This document shows, piece after piece, positions 6,237 to 7,930 of a stretch of DNA of 7,930 nucleotides. Each line of letters begins with the position of its first letter. Position 1 is the first letter of the stretch. The DNA is from CAYPZL01 sp964415045 (GTDB taxonomy: Bacteria; Planctomycetota; Phycisphaerae; Sedimentisphaerales; Anaerobacaceae), in contig CAYPZL010000225.1 of NCBI GenBank assembly GCA_964415045.1, forward strand, positions 1 through 7,930, given 5' to 3'. The position numbers and the translations under genes were made by a program. A model generated the notes under the pieces. The model was given only the letters and a program-made list of their open reading frames with translations. It did no database searches and had not been told where the DNA came from.

Positions 6237-7847
6237 ATGATGAATCTCAGTCGTCGCGAGTTTCTCCAGGCGCTGGGCGTTCACGCGGCCGCTTTGACCG
6301 TTACCAGGGCTGCGTCGGCCCGCCCCGCCCCGGAGGAAAAGCCCAACATCATCGTGATCATGTGCGATGACATGGGATTTTCCGACATCGGCTGCTACGG
6401 GGGTGAAATCGAGACCCCCAACATCAACCGGCTCGCGGAGAACGGCCTGCGCTTCACGCAGTTCTACAACACCGCGCGGTGCTGTCCCACGCGTGCGTCG
6501 CTGCTGACGGGGCTTTACTCGCACCAGGCGGGCATCGGTCACATGACCGGGGACTACGGCGTCACAGGTTATCGGGGCCGCCTCAACCGGCAGTGCGTCA
6601 CCATCGGCGAAGCGCTGCGGCCGGCGGGCTACCGCACGTTCGTCACGGGCAAGTGGCACGTCGGCGCCAAGGAGCGCGACTGGTGGCCGCTCCAGCGCGG
6701 CTTCGACCGCTTCTACGGCGTCCCGCAAGGCGGCGGCTTCTACTTCAAACCCAAGGCAGGCCGCTCGGTGGTGCTGGACAATGAGGAGGTGCACACGCCC
6801 GAAACGGGGCCCATGCCCCCTGGGTGGTACAGCACGGACGCCTGGACCGACCATGGCCTGGCGTTCGTCGAGGAGGCCGTCCAGCGCAAGGAGCCTTTCT
6901 TCTGGTACCTGGCGCACAACGCGCCGCACTGGCCGCTTCAGGCCCTCGACGCCGACATCGCTAAGTACAAGGGCAAGTACCGTAAAGGCTGGGACGCGAT
7001 CCGCGCCGAGCGCCACGCCCGCCAGATCGAGATGGGCATCGTCGATAAGAGCTGGCCCCTGACGCCACGCGACGAGAAGGCCCCGGCGTGGGACAAGCTC
7101 GACGAGGCGACGAAAGAGAAAATGGATACGAAGATGGCGATCTACGCCGCCCAGGTCGACCGCGTCGATCAAAACGTCGGGCGACTCGTGGCCCGGCTCA
7201 AGCAGCTCGGCATCTTCGACAATACGCTGATCCTCTTCCTGGCCGACAACGGCGGCTGCGCCGAGGGCGGCATCTGGGGCTTCGACCGCCAGAAGGGCCG
7301 GATCGGCACCGCCGATTCCTATTCCAGCTACGGGCTCTCCTGGGCCAACGCCAGCAACACGCCGTTTAGACGCTACAAGCACTGGGTCCATGAAGGCGGC
7401 ATCGCCACACCCCTGGTCGCGCACTGGCCCGCGGCGATCCGAGAGAAGGGCAAGCTCGTCCACGAGCCCGCCCACGTCATCGACCTCATGGCCACCTGCT
7501 GCGACGTCGCCGGCGCGACGTATCCCCGAACGTATCGAGGCCACGAGATCACGCCGCTGGAGGGCAAGAGTCTGCTGCCCCTGCTGCGAGGCGGAGGGCG
7601 CAGGGGCCACGAGGCGATCTTCTGGGAGCACGAGGGCAACCGCGCCGTGCGCCGCGGACGGTGGGAGCTCGTCTCCAAGCACCCCGGCCGCTGGGAACTG
7701 TACGACATCGAGGCCGACCGCACCGAGCTCAGCGACCTGGCCGCCGAGCACCCGGAGACGGTCGCCGAGTTGAAAAGTCTTTACAACGCGTGGGCCGAGC
7801 GCTGCAACGTTCAACCCTGGCCCATCAAGAAGAAGAAATCGAGCTAA
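6237..7847 (+). CDS. Tat-exported S1-family sulfatase 4, AtsA-like paralogue of sulfatase 3
   Basis: A 536-residue type I sulfatase. The Tat motif is slightly relaxed, SRREFLQ (5-11), followed by a hydrophobic stretch and a likely ASA cleavage site at 26-28. Catalytic elements are D44-D45, the formylglycine motif CCPTR with C82, K139 and H141 in GKWH, H231 in APHWP, D337-N338 in ADNGG, and K381 in RYKHWVHEGG. Long blocks match sulfatase 3 almost exactly (for example RFTQFYNTARCCPTRASL), showing a tandem paralogue pair; the main difference is the loop after DNGG, which is short here. The C-terminus ends in WPIKKKKSS, echoing sulfatase 3. The ATG at 6237 is followed directly by a second ATG. 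GGAGG at 6224-6228 lies 8 nt before the first ATG, and the 16-bp gap implies co-transcription with sulfatase 3. Substrate unknown. Confidence 0.96.
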   Translation: MMNLSRREFLQALGVHAAALTVTRAASARPAPEEKPNIIVIMCDDMGFSDIGCYGGEIETPNINRLAENGLRFTQFYNTARCCPTRASLLTGLYSHQAGIGHMTGDYGVTGYRGRLNRQCVTIGEALRPAGYRTFVTGKWHVGAKERDWWPLQRGFDRFYGVPQGGGFYFKPKAGRSVVLDNEEVHTPETGPMPPGWYSTDAWTDHGLAFVEEAVQRKEPFFWYLAHNAPHWPLQALDADIAKYKGKYRKGWDAIRAERHARQIEMGIVDKSWPLTPRDEKAPAWDKLDEATKEKMDTKMAIYAAQVDRVDQNVGRLVARLKQLGIFDNTLILFLADNGGCAEGGIWGFDRQKGRIGTADSYSSYGLSWANASNTPFRRYKHWVHEGGIATPLVAHWPAAIREKGKLVHEPAHVIDLMATCCDVAGATYPRTYRGHEITPLEGKSLLPLLRGGGRRGHEAIFWEHEGNRAVRRGRWELVSKHPGRWELYDIEADRTELSDLAAEHPETVAELKSLYNAWAERCNVQPWPIKKKKSS

Positions 7848-7852
7848 TGCTT

Positions 7853-7910
7853 TGCTACACCTTGTATGATGGGTTAGACACGGTGTGGCAGCGTTAAGGC
7901 CGTGGGCCTT
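7853..7910 (+). terminator. Two small inverted repeats after sulfatase 4, possible transcription end
   Basis: TGCTACACC (7853-7861) can pair with GGTGTGGCA (7882-7890) with one T-G wobble across a 20-nt loop. Immediately after, AAGGCC (7896-7901) pairs with GGCCTT (7905-7910) across a 3-nt loop. Neither is followed by a T-run within the window. They may mark the end of the sulfatase unit, but this is weak. Confidence 0.3.
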
Positions 7911-7930
7911 GGCGATGGTTCGTTCGGATT

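Noticed and set aside
6144..7814. Open frame of 556 codons on the minus strand across sulfatase 4
   Set aside because: Shadow of the sense gene. Its similarity to the antisense frame of sulfatase 3 simply reflects the paralogy of the sense genes.
7847..7897. Possible 16-codon mini-gene whose ATG overlaps the stop codon of sulfatase 4
   Set aside because: There is no proper ribosome binding site, it is very short, and the same bases form an inverted repeat. Nothing supports translation.
1..7930. CRISPR arrays, tRNA/rRNA genes, insertion sequences
   Set aside because: No regularly spaced repeats, cloverleaf-like or rRNA-like sequence, or transposase motifs were seen on either strand.

Overview
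The window is GC-rich, densely coding bacterial DNA dominated by four consecutive type I (S1-family) sulfatase genes. Each begins with a twin-arginine (Tat) signal and carries a Cys-type formylglycine motif. Several exported sulfatases in tandem, together with paired DUF4870 proteins, suggest a planctomycete or another member of the Planctomycetota–Verrucomicrobiota–Chlamydiota group, for example a marine or sediment degrader of sulfated polysaccharides. This placement is inferred from gene content only. No rRNA or other phylogenetic marker is present.

Layout. Bases 1-208 (minus strand) hold the N-terminal part of a ZIP-family metal transporter that runs off the left edge. Its homology appears to break near the edge. 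A 190-bp divergent gap (209-398) holds candidate promoters for both directions. Two small tandem DUF4870 membrane-protein genes follow (399-827 and about 894-1313). Sulfatase 1 (1412-2728) has its own strong ribosome binding site and ends in a two-part stem-loop that overlaps its stop codon. A 219-bp gap (2729-2947) is unusually rich in palindromes. Sulfatases 2, 3 and 4 (2948-4477, 4499-6220, 6237-7847) then form a tight unit with gaps of 21 and 16 nt and are almost certainly co-transcribed. The last 83 bases hold two small inverted repeats and no convincing gene.

How the genes fit together. The sulfatases are predicted to be exported across the inner membrane (one perhaps lipid-anchored) and to remove sulfate esters from different positions or sugars of a sulfated glycan. 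They fall into three sequence types: gene 1, gene 2, and the closely related pair 3/4, which resembles Pseudomonas AtsA. The pair looks like an old tandem duplication whose copies now differ by an active-site-region insertion of about 33 residues. No glycoside hydrolase, transporter of the SusCD or TonB type, regulator or sulfatase-maturing enzyme lies in the window, so the maturase must act in trans. Substrates cannot be assigned from sequence alone.

I saw no clear evidence of a wholly new system. The best leads are the His-to-Gln change in sulfatase 1, the loop difference between sulfatases 3 and 4, the structured palindromic leader before the three-gene unit, the shortened DUF4870 copy, and the broken ZIP homology at the left edge.
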